In this document: piece by piece, positions 51,119 through 61,116 of the stretch
Layout of the letters: each line of letters starts with the position of its first letter
How positions within the stretch are numbered: the first letter of the stretch is position 1
Assembly: GCF_003071345.1 (NCBI RefSeq)
Contig: NZ_QCYK01000003.1
Location: forward strand, 744,001-808,000
Length of the DNA stretch: 64,000 bases
Direction of reading: 5' to 3'
Source: Chitinophaga parva
GTDB lineage: Bacteria; Bacteroidota; Bacteroidia; Chitinophagales; Chitinophagaceae
Made by a program: the position numbers and the translations under genes
The notes under the pieces: model-generated
What the model was told of the DNA's origin: nothing
What the model saw: the letters and a program-made list of their open reading frames with translations, nothing else
The model's database searches: none

Positions 51119-52164
51119 TGCACTGACAATTTTTTAGTGGCCTGTTTTTCTTTCAGCGGGCCGGTGAACAGGAAGGAGAGGCCCAGCCTGACACAAAATT
51201 TGTAAATAACGAGGGAGATCCCAATGGCCATAGGGATAAGCAGAAGCAACAGCACCGGCCCGTTGGTGATCCCCATCCGGATGAGTAATGCCCGCAAAAC
51301 CGCCGCTATCGTTACATGCAGCAGGTAGATGTACAGCGAATGATGCCCTATCACCTGCAGGAATGTTAATACTCCCTTGGCCGCCAGGCAGGAAGACAGC
51401 TGTATGGTGAACAGGCATCCATTGAGGGCTATGACCAGGTAAAGGAACATATTCATATCCTGGTGATAGAGATAAAAGAATTGCAGTGCGATGAATATAA
51501 AAAATGAAAAATACAAATACCGTGGCTCCGAAAGCCGCTGCTGCACCCGCTCCTGGAAGAAGATACCCGAACTGAAATCGCCTACCGCAAAAAATATGTA
51601 ATGCAACATAATATCGTAGATGGCGCTGTACTGGCGGATCAGCGGGGAGCAGCCCAGGAAGATCAGCCCCACGGCCAGGTGTATATATTTATTGCCCCGC
51701 GTGAGTATATTGATGCCCAGGTACAGCATGGTTACATTGAACAGTGCAAAAAGGTACCACAACTGGTCCAGTGTCCTGGGCTGCAGCAAAATGTTCAGGT
51801 AATCCATCGCTGTTCTGTGCGCATTGGTATAGGAAGAGAACACCATTTGCAGGCTCAGTTGTATCAATGCCCATAGCAGGTAAGGATACAATAAGGTGTT
51901 CACCTTGTTCAGCGCAAAACTGGCCTTTCCCCGCTTTTGCAGGCTTTTCGCAAAAAAGGCCCCGGACAACAAAAAGAACAGGGGCATCCTGAAACTGTAC
52001 AACATATCATTGGCAGACGTGACCCCTTTGGGCAGTGCTATGCCCTTGGCCAGCAGCCCATAGGCCAGGTGCCTGTACACGACCAGGATGATGGCTATAC
52101 CTTTGGCATAGTCCACCCAGGCATAACGTGCACTGTTTGTTGTGGTTCCGGAGTTGTTTGTCAT
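51115..52164 (-). CDS. Acyltransferase family 3 membrane protein
   Basis: 349 residues with about ten helices. The family entry YAWVDYAKGIAIILVVYRHL has the catalytic-type H (in YRHL), and DMLYSFRMPLFFLLSGAFFA is the typical R-containing block. These proteins O-acetylate or O-succinylate extracytoplasmic polysaccharides. In this operon it likely decorates the exopolysaccharide. It lies 28 bases after the Wzc-like gene. Confidence 0.9.
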   Translation of the reverse strand: MTNNSGTTTNSARYAWVDYAKGIAIILVVYRHLAYGLLAKGIALPKGVTSANDMLYSFRMPLFFLLSGAFFAKSLQKRGKASFALNKVNTLLYPYLLWALIQLSLQMVFSSYTNAHRTAMDYLNILLQPRTLDQLWYLFALFNVTMLYLGINILTRGNKYIHLAVGLIFLGCSPLIRQYSAIYDIMLHYIFFAVGDFSSGIFFQERVQQRLSEPRYLYFSFFIFIALQFFYLYHQDMNMFLYLVIALNGCLFTIQLSSCLAAKGVLTFLQVIGHHSLYIYLLHVTIAAVLRALLIRMGITNGPVLLLLLIPMAIGISLVIYKFCVRLGLSFLFTGPLKEKQATKKLSVQ

Positions 52165-52192
52165 GGCAGAAGTATGTTGCTGCAGCGGCTTG

Positions 52193-54379
52193 TTACAGCT
52201 CTAAATAGTCTTCCTTTACATCGTTTAACACGACACCGAGGAATTTATCTCCCAGGCTGTTCAGGAACTCGGAAGATTCGTTATCGATCTCTTTTATTTT
52301 CAGTTTAGAGGAAAAGATGGCTATCACACCTTCTGCAAAGGCTGACAGTTCCCGGCTGTCTGTGAAATCGTTCAGGGGGGCACCTTCCATCAGGATGTAG
52401 TGGTAGTATTTTTTAAGCTCTTCCAGGTAGTCCAGCACGTTATTGGGCGGCAATATTTCAGAAGGCGTATAGTCTCCTCCCTTACAGCCCATTACCTCTA
52501 TACCCGGCGTGTCGTAAGTGGTCACGTATTCACGGAATTTTTCGATGCTGAAATCCTGGGGCGCCAGGGAGAATGACTCCAGCGTGGGCCTGGCCTGCAT
52601 CTGCACGGTGATATCGTTGTTACAGAAGTTGGTATCCAGCACCAGTACTCTTTTGTTGCTAAGGCTTAAGCTGTAGGCAACGGCCTGCACCAGCGTGGTT
52701 TTCCCTTGTTGCGGCTCCGTGCTGGTGAATAAGAATATTTTCCGGTTACTGTTTTCCAGCTCGTAACGCAGTTTTCTCAGCAACTCACGGAACATGTTCT
52801 GGCGTTTGAGCCATTGCGATTCATCTGTCTTCCTCTGCAATGTTTCCAGGATATTGTATTTGCGGAGGTTTGCATGGTTAATGGTGGCGATCAGTTTCAG
52901 GTTGCTCTGGCGGTTGAAGATGGACGGGGACTTCAGGGAGTTGTCCATGAATTCACCAAACAGGATGCCGATGCAGGAGATCATGAACACAGCCGCGCCG
53001 GCCATACCCATGATCAGCAGGCGTTTGGAAGATTCCGGCGTAAAGGCAGGTTGCCCTTTCAGGGTCTGGCGGAAGTTGTCCTGCGGCACCGTATTGTTAT
53101 CCAGCGCTGCTGCCAGCTTTTCTTTCAGTTTATTGTACTCTTCCTGGGCCAGGTTTGCCTCCTGTTGCAGGCTGCCCACGGTAGCTTCCTTATTGGCATA
53201 AGAGCCCACGGAGGAGCGGAGGTTGTTGATCTTTGTTTCCAGGGTGGTGATGTTGAGCTTGGATGCCCGCAGTTCCGCTTCCTGGGCACTTTTCTTCTGT
53301 TGCAGTTCATCACGGGTAGCGGTTTTGCCGGTGGCGCTGCCGGATTCCAGCAGGGCTTTCTGCAGCTTTGCGCGTTGTGCTTTTATCTTATCCTGCAGCG
53401 CATTGTCAGTGCTGCCGGTGCGCACATACTCATCATTGAGATCATTGATCTGCCTTCTCAGCGCCAGGATCTCACTATTGTTATTATTATATAAAGGTTT
53501 GTCGCCGTTGGCCTGGTTTAATTGCGTAGTCAGGTTGTCGATGGAAGCCTGCAGGGCGTTGTAGTTGGCCCTTTCATCGGACAGGGATTTTTCAAATTGT
53601 TTGATCAGGTCCCATTCGTTGCCGCTGGCGGTTTCCACGTTCAATACGCCCTGGGCTGTTTTGTATTGGCGCAGTGCTTCGATCTTCGCATCCAGTTCCT
53701 GCTTTTTCTGGTTCACCAACGATTCAAAGGTGGCCACGTTCTCAATACTGCGTTCGGAGCGGGAGCTTCTGTAAAAACGGATGAACTCGTGGTAAAGGCT
53801 GTTTACCGCGAAGGCAGAGAGGTTGGGATTTTCGGAATAGCAAACGATATTGATATAGTCGGTGCGGGAAAGGCGGTAGGCGCTGATCATCTTGCGCAGC
53901 GACTCATAATCATACCGGTACAGTTTCATGTATTCCAGCACCTTTCTTTCGTCCGGCGTGGAGCTGGAAAGTACTTCCAGGGAGTCGTATTTTCTTTTGC
54001 AGATCCGGTAGATGTCCTGCCGGTTGGTGGTTTTATATTCGGGGGAATTTAATTCTTTTTCTGTCAGCCTCCTGAATGGGTCATTGCTGGTCAGGTCATG
54101 TATCATGAGGTTGCAGGATAACAAGCCCATCACCAGCGGAGAGTTCATGGTCTCCACCTCGTTATCAAACTTTACGTCGGCTTCAAAGAGGTTTACATTC
54201 TCATCCCGCAGTTTGATCTGCTCATTGGTAGTGAACCCCGTAGCCATCTGGGCCGTGGAGGCGTACAACCTGGGTTTCCCGATGGTAAAGGCAAAGGCGG
54301 CGGCAACAGCTACAACAGTGCTAATAATGATCCACCATTTTTTTTTGAGCAATGCCTTGACAAAAAATAAAATATCCAT
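52193..54379 (-). CDS. Wzc-like polysaccharide co-polymerase with kinase-like domain
   Basis: 728 residues. A membrane helix (WWIIISTVVAVAAAFAF, about residues 15-31) is followed by a large periplasmic part with long coiled coils (about 210-420) and a second helix near 460-480. The cytoplasmic C-terminal domain carries Walker A TSTEPQQGKTTLVQ near residue 555, a Walker A' LVLDTNFCNND and a later GGDYTPSEILPP. Unlike Wzc, the end (DVKEDYLEL) has no tyrosine cluster, so autophosphorylation of a tail is doubtful. It controls chain length and export, and is the first gene of the operon. Confidence 0.88.
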   Translation of the reverse strand: MDILFFVKALLKKKWWIIISTVVAVAAAFAFTIGKPRLYASTAQMATGFTTNEQIKLRDENVNLFEADVKFDNEVETMNSPLVMGLLSCNLMIHDLTSNDPFRRLTEKELNSPEYKTTNRQDIYRICKRKYDSLEVLSSSTPDERKVLEYMKLYRYDYESLRKMISAYRLSRTDYINIVCYSENPNLSAFAVNSLYHEFIRFYRSSRSERSIENVATFESLVNQKKQELDAKIEALRQYKTAQGVLNVETASGNEWDLIKQFEKSLSDERANYNALQASIDNLTTQLNQANGDKPLYNNNNSEILALRRQINDLNDEYVRTGSTDNALQDKIKAQRAKLQKALLESGSATGKTATRDELQQKKSAQEAELRASKLNITTLETKINNLRSSVGSYANKEATVGSLQQEANLAQEEYNKLKEKLAAALDNNTVPQDNFRQTLKGQPAFTPESSKRLLIMGMAGAAVFMISCIGILFGEFMDNSLKSPSIFNRQSNLKLIATINHANLRKYNILETLQRKTDESQWLKRQNMFRELLRKLRYELENSNRKIFLFTSTEPQQGKTTLVQAVAYSLSLSNKRVLVLDTNFCNNDITVQMQARPTLESFSLAPQDFSIEKFREYVTTYDTPGIEVMGCKGGDYTPSEILPPNNVLDYLEELKKYYHYILMEGAPLNDFTDSRELSAFAEGVIAIFSSKLKIKEIDNESSEFLNSLGDKFLGVVLNDVKEDYLEL

Positions 54380-54675
54380 ATCCTGTTTAAACCTTTAGCG
54401 AATGTTATGATACGCGGCGTAGTAACTATTATCGGCTAACAATAATAATTCTTGTATCCGGCTTTTTAACGGAGTATCAAAGGAGATGGTAAAAATCTGG
54501 AGGCAATGTGCCTGATGGTCTTGTCGGAGGATGAGGTTAATGAGAAATACCAGAATATAGAAAATCCGGCATATTCGGTTTATAGCGCAAAGGTAATAGA
54601 TTCAATTTAATAACACTTTATTTTTAAGTGAATGGTGAGTTTTTTCTGGTAAGCGTTTGGGTTTCCGGGGTAAAA
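54380..54675. other. Leader and promoter region of the exopolysaccharide operon
   Basis: No gene is seen. The right part holds the candidate -7 box at 54588-54595 and an A+T-rich stretch. If that promoter is used, the operon has a leader of about 200 bases. Confidence 0.45.
54588..54595 (-). promoter_or_regulatory. -7 promoter box, exopolysaccharide operon
   Basis: Minus strand TACCTTTG, exact consensus. Confidence 0.5.
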
Positions 54676-54704
54676 AAAAGGTGGCCGCTAAAAGGCCACC
54701 TTTT
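54676..54704 (-). terminator. Terminator of the large esterase gene
   Basis: AAAAGGTGGCC (54676-54686) and GGCCACCTTTT (54694-54704), an 11-bp stem; on the minus strand it is followed by a run of T residues. Confidence 0.9.
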
Positions 54705-54725
54705 AAGGGAATTGTATTGCGCTGG

Positions 54726-57700
54726 TTATTGCTTTACCAGCTTAATCGTCTGAGTTTCACCTGCATTGGTCGTTACACGGAGGAAATAAAGGCCTCTTTC
54801 CGCGATCTGGCCAAGGCTGTTCAGTCTCACCAGGGATCTGCCAGCAGGCACATTCTTCCTGACCTCGGTGTAAACCTTCCTGCCGCTGAGGTCTATGATC
54901 TCAAACTGCATGGTATTGGCTTCCTTGCCCAGGGTAATGTCTACCGCCAGTGTGGTGGTGAACGGATTCGGATATGCATTTACCTGCATGGGGCCTGCAT
55001 CCACTTTGGTGGTTTGCATGGTAGACGGTGCGGCGAACATGGTCTGTGCGCCAAGCGTCTGGGTGTTGTTGTTCGTAATATCAATTTCCATCGCATTCAG
55101 GTAACCTACCTGGCCACCGGCCGGGATGCTCAGGGTGAAGGCTATTTCGCCATTGGCATCTGCCGTAAGGCCGGTAAAGTCTGCGGTAGTGGAGGTATTG
55201 TTTTGTGCATACAGCGTTTTGCTTACGCCATTCACCGTGAACTGGGTGCTGCCATTATCCGGCTGGGGAGCCCACCACTTACTGTCAGACAGGAACTTGA
55301 GGGTATAAGTGGCATTGGCGCTCAATCCGGACAAGTGACCGTGCATCACGGACGCACCGGAGAAGAAGCCGGACAGGGAACCGAAGTAGAGGTACTGGCC
55401 CAGTACCACATCCGGGTACACACCGCTGTCGTTACCGGTAGTGGCGCCTTCCACACCGGCAGCCCACCAGCTTTCATCAAAGCGGATGCCTATGCTCGTT
55501 GTCTGGCCTGCGTCATTTTTCAGGTTGGCCGTTGCACCGCCTATGTTATTCCACGGGGCAGGTGCGTCTGCATTCAACCTGAAGTTCAGTAATACTTTAG
55601 ACGAACCGGTGCTGCCGGCCGGCGGTGTTACCGTCAGGTTGAAAGTAGTAGTATCTGCCGCACCATAGGAATCGCGTACAATGAGGCTGATGTTGCTATA
55701 TGTGCCACTGTTGCTCACTGTCGGGTTTACCGCCAGGGACCTGGTGGTGCCGCTTTGCGTCAGGGTAACGAAAGACGGCAGGTTCACCGTGGTGAAGGTC
55801 AGCGGATCTCCGTCTGCATCACTGGCCACCACCGGGATGGCGATGCTGCTGCCGGCAGACAGTGTAGTATCTGCGATAGTGTTGATGACAGGCGGATGAT
55901 TGGTGGGTGCTGCGGAGCTTCCGGCTACCAGTTCTATGGCATTGAGGTAACCTACCTGCCCGCCGGTGGGAATGCTGCAGGTGAATACGATTTCACCATT
56001 CGCATTGGGCACCAGGCCGGAGAAGGTTACAACATTTGTGGTGTTATTCTGTGCGTATAATGTTTGTGACAGGCCGTTGATGGTAAACTGGGTGCTGCCA
56101 TTGTCCGGCTGCGGGGCCCACCATTTACTGCTGGAGAAGAATTTCACCGCGTAGGTCTTTCCTGCATCCAGGCCAGACAGGTGACCTGTCATCGTGGGGG
56201 AGCCGGAGAAGAAGCCGGACAGTGAACCAAAGTACAGGTACTGGCTCATCACCACATCCGGGTACACACCGGTGTTATTGCCGGTGGTGGCGCCTTCTGT
56301 GCCGGTAGCCCACCAGCTTTCATCGAATCTTAAACCGATGCTGGTAGTTTGTCCTGCATTATTTTTCAGGGCGGTGGTAGTAGTGCCGGTAATGTTGTTC
56401 CACGGGGCGGGAGCGGGGGCGTTCAGCTCAAAGTTGAGCAGTACTTTATATCCGCTGGTGTCTACAGCCGGGTTAGTCACCGTGAGGTTGAAGATAGCGG
56501 TATCGCTGTTGCCATGCGTATCAGTGCCTATCACCCCAATGTTGTTGTACTGGCCAGCCTGGCCGGTGGTGGGTTGTACCAGCAGGTAAGGTGCGGCAGT
56601 GCCGTTGGCCGGTACCACTGTTACAAACGAGGGCAGTTGATAGCCGCTGTAAGTGATCGCATCATTTTCAGGATCTGTTCCGATCACGGGAATATGGATC
56701 GTGTCGCCGGCCTTCAGGGTCTGTGCGGCAATGTTGGTGATCACCGGGGGCTGGTTAGCCGGGTGGGTGGTCGTATCGCCTGCGCCGCCAGCCACAATTT
56801 CCATGGCATTGAGGTAACCTACCTGTCCGCCTGCGGGCACGCTCAGGGTGAACTTGATCTCACCACTGGTATCTGCGGTCACGTTTTCAAACACTGCCAG
56901 GTTGGTGGTGTTGTTCTGTACCGCCAGTGTTTTGGTGACACCGTTGATCGTGTATTGGGTGCTGCCGTTATCAGGCTGCGGAGCCCACCATTTGCTGCTG
57001 CCAAAGAATTTAACCGTGTAAGTGCGGTTGGTTTCCAGGCCGCTGATATGCCCGTGCATGGACGGGGCACCGTTGAAGAAGCCGGACAGTGAACCAAAGT
57101 AAAGGTATTGGCTCATTACCGCGTCGGGGTACACACCGGTGTTGTTGCCGGTAGTAGCGCCTTCCGTGCCGGTGGCCCACCAGGATTCATCGAAGCGGAT
57201 GCCTGCTGCGGTGGGCTGGCCGCTGTTGTTCAAAAGGTTGCTGGTAGCACCGGTAATGTTATTCCAGGGTGCCGGTGCGGGATTGTTCAGTTCAAAGTTG
57301 AGATACAGCGAGTAGTTCGGCGTTGGCTTATCCGCTACCGTCAGTACAAAGCTCTTCGTATCTGTGCCACCTGCGTTGTCCACTGCTTTTACGGTAACCA
57401 GGTAAGTGCCTGCGGCAGCATAGCCCGGGGCGAAGGTGAGCAGGCAGGTATCATTCACGCTTTGCAAAGTAGCAAAGGAGGGAAGCTGGATGGCTGTCCA
57501 GGTAAAGGTGTTGCCGGCGTTCAGGTCTTTCAGGCTCAGTTTTACCTGTTTGGTCACGCCTTCGTCCACGCTTACTGCCGGGATGGAATCAATAACCGGG
57601 GGATAGTTGTCATTTACTACCACGGTGAAGAATGCCGTGTCTTTACCGTTGTTCACGTCTGTAACGATCACGCCTGTATTGAACGTACCCTGCTGGCTGT

Positions 57701-60700
57701 TGCCCGGGGCAAGTACGATGGACGTATTGCCGCCGCTTTGCTGCACGGTGATAAAGCCGGGGTTATTGTAGATGCTGAAGGTCAGGGCATCATTATCCGG
57801 GTCGCTTGCATTCACGCTGATCGTCTGCGAAGTACCATAGCGGATGGTAAGGCCACTGATATTGTCAATAACCGGGGGATTGTTGAGCGATTTAGCACCC
57901 ACAGCTTTGGTGAAGGCAGAATAACCGCCTTCGCCCACTGCTCTTACTTTGTAGTAAGCCACGGTATTGGCAGCCAGCGTAGAGTCGGACGCGGTGCCCT
58001 GGCCGGATACACCGGGGGCAGCGGCTTTCAGGAAGCTGAAATGCAGGCTGTCCGTCAAGGAGCGGTATACTTCAAAACCTGTTTCATTGGTAGCATTGTC
58101 TGCCCAGGTGAGTTTCACCACGGAAGTGGAAAGCGCCTGTGCTACCGGCGTACCGGGCACCGCCGGGGGCAAGGGTTTGGCCGCGGTGGTGGCAGTGGCC
58201 ACAGCAGTGTATGCAGACTCGCCATACTGGCCTATGGCCCTTATTTTATAGTAGTAGGCGGTAGATGCATTCAACAACGTATCGGTATACGTCTTCACGC
58301 CGGGGGCTACAGTAGCCACAATGGCGTAAGTGCCGCCGCTGCTGGTGCTCCTGTAAATCTCGAAACCTGTTTCATTGGTGCTGTTATCTGTCCAGGCCAG
58401 GTTCAGTTTACTGTAATTGTTCACAGTGACCGTGAGGCCGGAAGGTGCAGCGGGGATGGTCCCGTTTACAATGCTGGTATCAATGAACGCGTCTGAGGGG
58501 ATCAGCTGGCGGGTAGTGATGCCTGCCTGGGTGCTGGTCCAGTAAACCTCCATGGTAGCACCGCCAGTGGCCTGGAAGTAGGTTACCGTGATGGGGTATA
58601 CACCTGCCGCCACGTTGGTCACCGTGCCGGATGCATAGGTGGCGCTGTGGGCACCGTCATTATTCACCGTAGCGGTAGTGGTGCTGGAGTACGTCTTGTT
58701 GAAGTACAGCTTACTGCCATCGTCGGAATTGGTCTCAAATTTATAGGTGCCGGTTACCGGTATTTTGATATAGCCCGTCCACATCAGCGCATAGTTAGTG
58801 GTGGTGGCAGACGGTACTACGGTCAGGTCGGGGATGTAGGCTTTTCCTGTTTGTACCGGCGTAAGGCTGTTGAAGTTGGGAAGTGTGCTCCAGGAGCCGG
58901 AATAGAGCTTGTAGTTCAGGTTTGCCTTCCGGGTGCGGATGGTTACCTGGTTGCTCTTCGTGGAGGACTTGCCGGATACATCCCTGGACTTCACGTAGAA
59001 GTTGTACAGGGTGCCATCCGTAAGACCGGTCACCGTGCCGGTGAGCACCGTGCCCACAGAAGTTACCAGTACGCCATTTGCATAAATGTCGTAGCCCGCA
59101 ACGCCTGCATCGTCTGTAGCAGCCGTCCACGTGAGTACTACCTGGTTGTTCGTGTAGCTGGAAACAGCCAGGGAACCGGGAACCGTGGGCGGGAAGGAGT
59201 CAACTGCTGTTTTGCCCTGCAGCACAGTGGAAACAGGACCTGCTGCGTTGTCATTTACAGGCCTTACTTTGTAGTAGTAAGTTGTATTGGGGATGAGGCC
59301 ATTGTCGCTGTAGGTGACTACGTTGGCCGTATTCTTACCGATCAGCGTAAACGGACCGCTGGCCTGTGTGGCGCGGTATACCTCGAAATATTTCTCGTTG
59401 TAGGCCGGGTTGGGATTTTCAACCCAGGAGAGATTGATCTGTGTTTTGGTAAAGCTGCTTACACTCAGGCCGCTGATGCCATCGGGACCATTGATGCCGG
59501 TGCTGTTCACCACGCGGAAGCTATCTGAGTAAGCGCCCAGGCAATAGCCGGTAGCGAGTGTCTTTACGGCATAAGCACCTGGGGTAGAAGCGGTCAGTGT
59601 ATTGGTAGTGCTTAATGTGGTAGTGGTGTCGCCGCCTTTTATCCATTTATAGCTTACCATGCCGGTGGGCACCTGCAGTGTTACGCTGGTACTGCCATCG
59701 GGCGCGGGCAGCACATTGCTGGCCAGTGCCGGTGAAGTAGTAATGGTGGGAGCGGGGGTGTTAGGCTTGTAAGAAAGTACGAGGGGTACAGGAGACCAGC
59801 CGGTCCATCCGTTGGGCAGTAATGCCCTTACGCGGTAGCTGCCGGGGGCAGTGGCCACGATAAAATTGGAAGTGCCATTGGCAATGGTCACCTGGTCTTT
59901 CTGCCACTCATATTGCTGGTAGCCGGGTGCAATGCCGACGGTTACAGACTCACCGGGACAGAAAGTAGTGGTGCCGTAAAGGGGTACGGGATTCAGCCTG
60001 TTTGCCCTTAACATGAAAGGCGTAAAGTCAGGCTCATTCCACGCATCCAGCCAGGTATTGTGCGAATCATTCGGGTAAGTGGTAAGCTTTATATCACCGC
60101 CTGCCGCCTGTATGGCCGCTACCACGGTGTTTGTCGTATAGGGGGCAGGGTTACCATCCAGGCCGCCCTGGAAAAGCCACATGGGGGTGAACTTGTACAG
60201 GTCAATGTGGTTCTGGTAATCCACTGCCATGGCGCTCATGGGCAGTGATGCCGCGGTGAGTTGCGGATAACGCATGGTAAATTCCCAGGTGCCCCATCCG
60301 CCTGCGGAAAGGCCGTTTACGATCAGGCGGTCCGGATCACCCTTGGCGCTGGCCACGATAGAATCGACCAGTGATTTCAGGTTGTCATAATCGTTGGGGC
60401 CCCAATAGCCACCCTGGCTTTGGGGATAAAGGAGGAAACCATCAAAGGTGCCGTTGTCTACCCGGTTCATCCAGGTTTGACCGCCCCAGAGCAGGTGGTA
60501 TTCATCGTCGTAGATCGTTCCTGCTTCACCCACACCATGGAAGAAGAGGTAGATGGGATATTTCTTCCCATCATTTACGCCCTGCACGTAGCTCTTGGGG
60601 AATTTCAGGCGGAATGCCATGTTCTTGTAGATATAACACTTGTAGGAATCCGTGTTATAGCTCATCCTCACCGTCCTTACCCATTTTGTGATCTGGTCAT

Positions 60701-60836
60701 AAGCGGGGGTAGGCGGGGGATTGGCCGGGTCATACGTGACAACCGGGTCGTTGGCATTTAAAGCTGACTGCCCGTGTATAGGGAGATAGCAGCAAAGCAG
60801 CAGTAATAACAGTAGGTAGTGTAAATTTCGAATCAT
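54726..60836 (-). CDS. Large multidomain secreted esterase with T9SS sorting domain
   Basis: 2036 residues from the ATG ending at 60836 (IRNLHYLLLLLLL), with a signal peptide. An alpha/beta hydrolase domain (about residues 55-280) has the likely triad S177 (NGLSAGGWG), D227 (GGLDGNP) and H259 (NDSHNTW). Next come an Ig-like region, two fibronectin type III domains, a PA14 domain (YKLYSGSWSTLPNFNSL to TMEVYWTS), two more fibronectin domains, and cadherin-like domains alternating with three W-rich malectin-like modules. The end is a type A T9SS signal (AYPNPFTTTLAVDITLG to GLYFLRV). It is probably anchored on the cell surface, acting on a polysaccharide or its acyl groups. Confidence 0.88.
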   Translation of the reverse strand: MIRNLHYLLLLLLLCCYLPIHGQSALNANDPVVTYDPANPPPTPAYDQITKWVRTVRMSYNTDSYKCYIYKNMAFRLKFPKSYVQGVNDGKKYPIYLFFHGVGEAGTIYDDEYHLLWGGQTWMNRVDNGTFDGFLLYPQSQGGYWGPNDYDNLKSLVDSIVASAKGDPDRLIVNGLSAGGWGTWEFTMRYPQLTAASLPMSAMAVDYQNHIDLYKFTPMWLFQGGLDGNPAPYTTNTVVAAIQAAGGDIKLTTYPNDSHNTWLDAWNEPDFTPFMLRANRLNPVPLYGTTTFCPGESVTVGIAPGYQQYEWQKDQVTIANGTSNFIVATAPGSYRVRALLPNGWTGWSPVPLVLSYKPNTPAPTITTSPALASNVLPAPDGSTSVTLQVPTGMVSYKWIKGGDTTTTLSTTNTLTASTPGAYAVKTLATGYCLGAYSDSFRVVNSTGINGPDGISGLSVSSFTKTQINLSWVENPNPAYNEKYFEVYRATQASGPFTLIGKNTANVVTYSDNGLIPNTTYYYKVRPVNDNAAGPVSTVLQGKTAVDSFPPTVPGSLAVSSYTNNQVVLTWTAATDDAGVAGYDIYANGVLVTSVGTVLTGTVTGLTDGTLYNFYVKSRDVSGKSSTKSNQVTIRTRKANLNYKLYSGSWSTLPNFNSLTPVQTGKAYIPDLTVVPSATTTNYALMWTGYIKIPVTGTYKFETNSDDGSKLYFNKTYSSTTTATVNNDGAHSATYASGTVTNVAAGVYPITVTYFQATGGATMEVYWTSTQAGITTRQLIPSDAFIDTSIVNGTIPAAPSGLTVTVNNYSKLNLAWTDNSTNETGFEIYRSTSSGGTYAIVATVAPGVKTYTDTLLNASTAYYYKIRAIGQYGESAYTAVATATTAAKPLPPAVPGTPVAQALSTSVVKLTWADNATNETGFEVYRSLTDSLHFSFLKAAAPGVSGQGTASDSTLAANTVAYYKVRAVGEGGYSAFTKAVGAKSLNNPPVIDNISGLTIRYGTSQTISVNASDPDNDALTFSIYNNPGFITVQQSGGNTSIVLAPGNSQQGTFNTGVIVTDVNNGKDTAFFTVVVNDNYPPVIDSIPAVSVDEGVTKQVKLSLKDLNAGNTFTWTAIQLPSFATLQSVNDTCLLTFAPGYAAAGTYLVTVKAVDNAGGTDTKSFVLTVADKPTPNYSLYLNFELNNPAPAPWNNITGATSNLLNNSGQPTAAGIRFDESWWATGTEGATTGNNTGVYPDAVMSQYLYFGSLSGFFNGAPSMHGHISGLETNRTYTVKFFGSSKWWAPQPDNGSTQYTINGVTKTLAVQNNTTNLAVFENVTADTSGEIKFTLSVPAGGQVGYLNAMEIVAGGAGDTTTHPANQPPVITNIAAQTLKAGDTIHIPVIGTDPENDAITYSGYQLPSFVTVVPANGTAAPYLLVQPTTGQAGQYNNIGVIGTDTHGNSDTAIFNLTVTNPAVDTSGYKVLLNFELNAPAPAPWNNITGTTTTALKNNAGQTTSIGLRFDESWWATGTEGATTGNNTGVYPDVVMSQYLYFGSLSGFFSGSPTMTGHLSGLDAGKTYAVKFFSSSKWWAPQPDNGSTQFTINGLSQTLYAQNNTTNVVTFSGLVPNANGEIVFTCSIPTGGQVGYLNAIELVAGSSAAPTNHPPVINTIADTTLSAGSSIAIPVVASDADGDPLTFTTVNLPSFVTLTQSGTTRSLAVNPTVSNSGTYSNISLIVRDSYGAADTTTFNLTVTPPAGSTGSSKVLLNFRLNADAPAPWNNIGGATANLKNDAGQTTSIGIRFDESWWAAGVEGATTGNDSGVYPDVVLGQYLYFGSLSGFFSGASVMHGHLSGLSANATYTLKFLSDSKWWAPQPDNGSTQFTVNGVSKTLYAQNNTSTTADFTGLTADANGEIAFTLSIPAGGQVGYLNAMEIDITNNNTQTLGAQTMFAAPSTMQTTKVDAGPMQVNAYPNPFTTTLAVDITLGKEANTMQFEIIDLSGRKVYTEVRKNVPAGRSLVRLNSLGQIAERGLYFLRVTTNAGETQTIKLVKQ
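55050..57330 (-). repeat. Three tandem copies of a malectin-like plus cadherin-like unit
   Basis: Within the large esterase, units of about 850 bases repeat three times (roughly 57330-56800, 56450-55930 and 55600-55060 for the W-rich parts). Each W-rich part starts LNFELN or LNFRLN, followed by PAPWNNI, RFDESWWATG (third copy WWAAG), GVYPD, YLYFGSLSGFF, KWWAPQPDNGSTQ and VGYLNAME. The high similarity, also at the DNA level, suggests recent duplication. Confidence 0.85.
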
Positions 60837-61116
60837 GGAACATATATTTAGCCCGTCCTGAAACCAGGACATAACAAATTTGAAAACAAAATTATTCCGG
60901 GGATACCCGGTGGCTTGTTCGCAGGATTGGAAAAAATTATTGCATGGCCTGTTGGCGAGGCACTAGCGTAGTGGAGATTGATCTAAGGATAAGGCTAAAT
61001 TACTGAGACTTAACAACCGCGAAATTATGGAACTGGAATTACTTTTAAAAAGTTTTTTGCAAACGGCTTCTTTTGCCGGGTAAACGCGGTTATAATGCAG
61101 ATAAGTGCTTTTCAAA

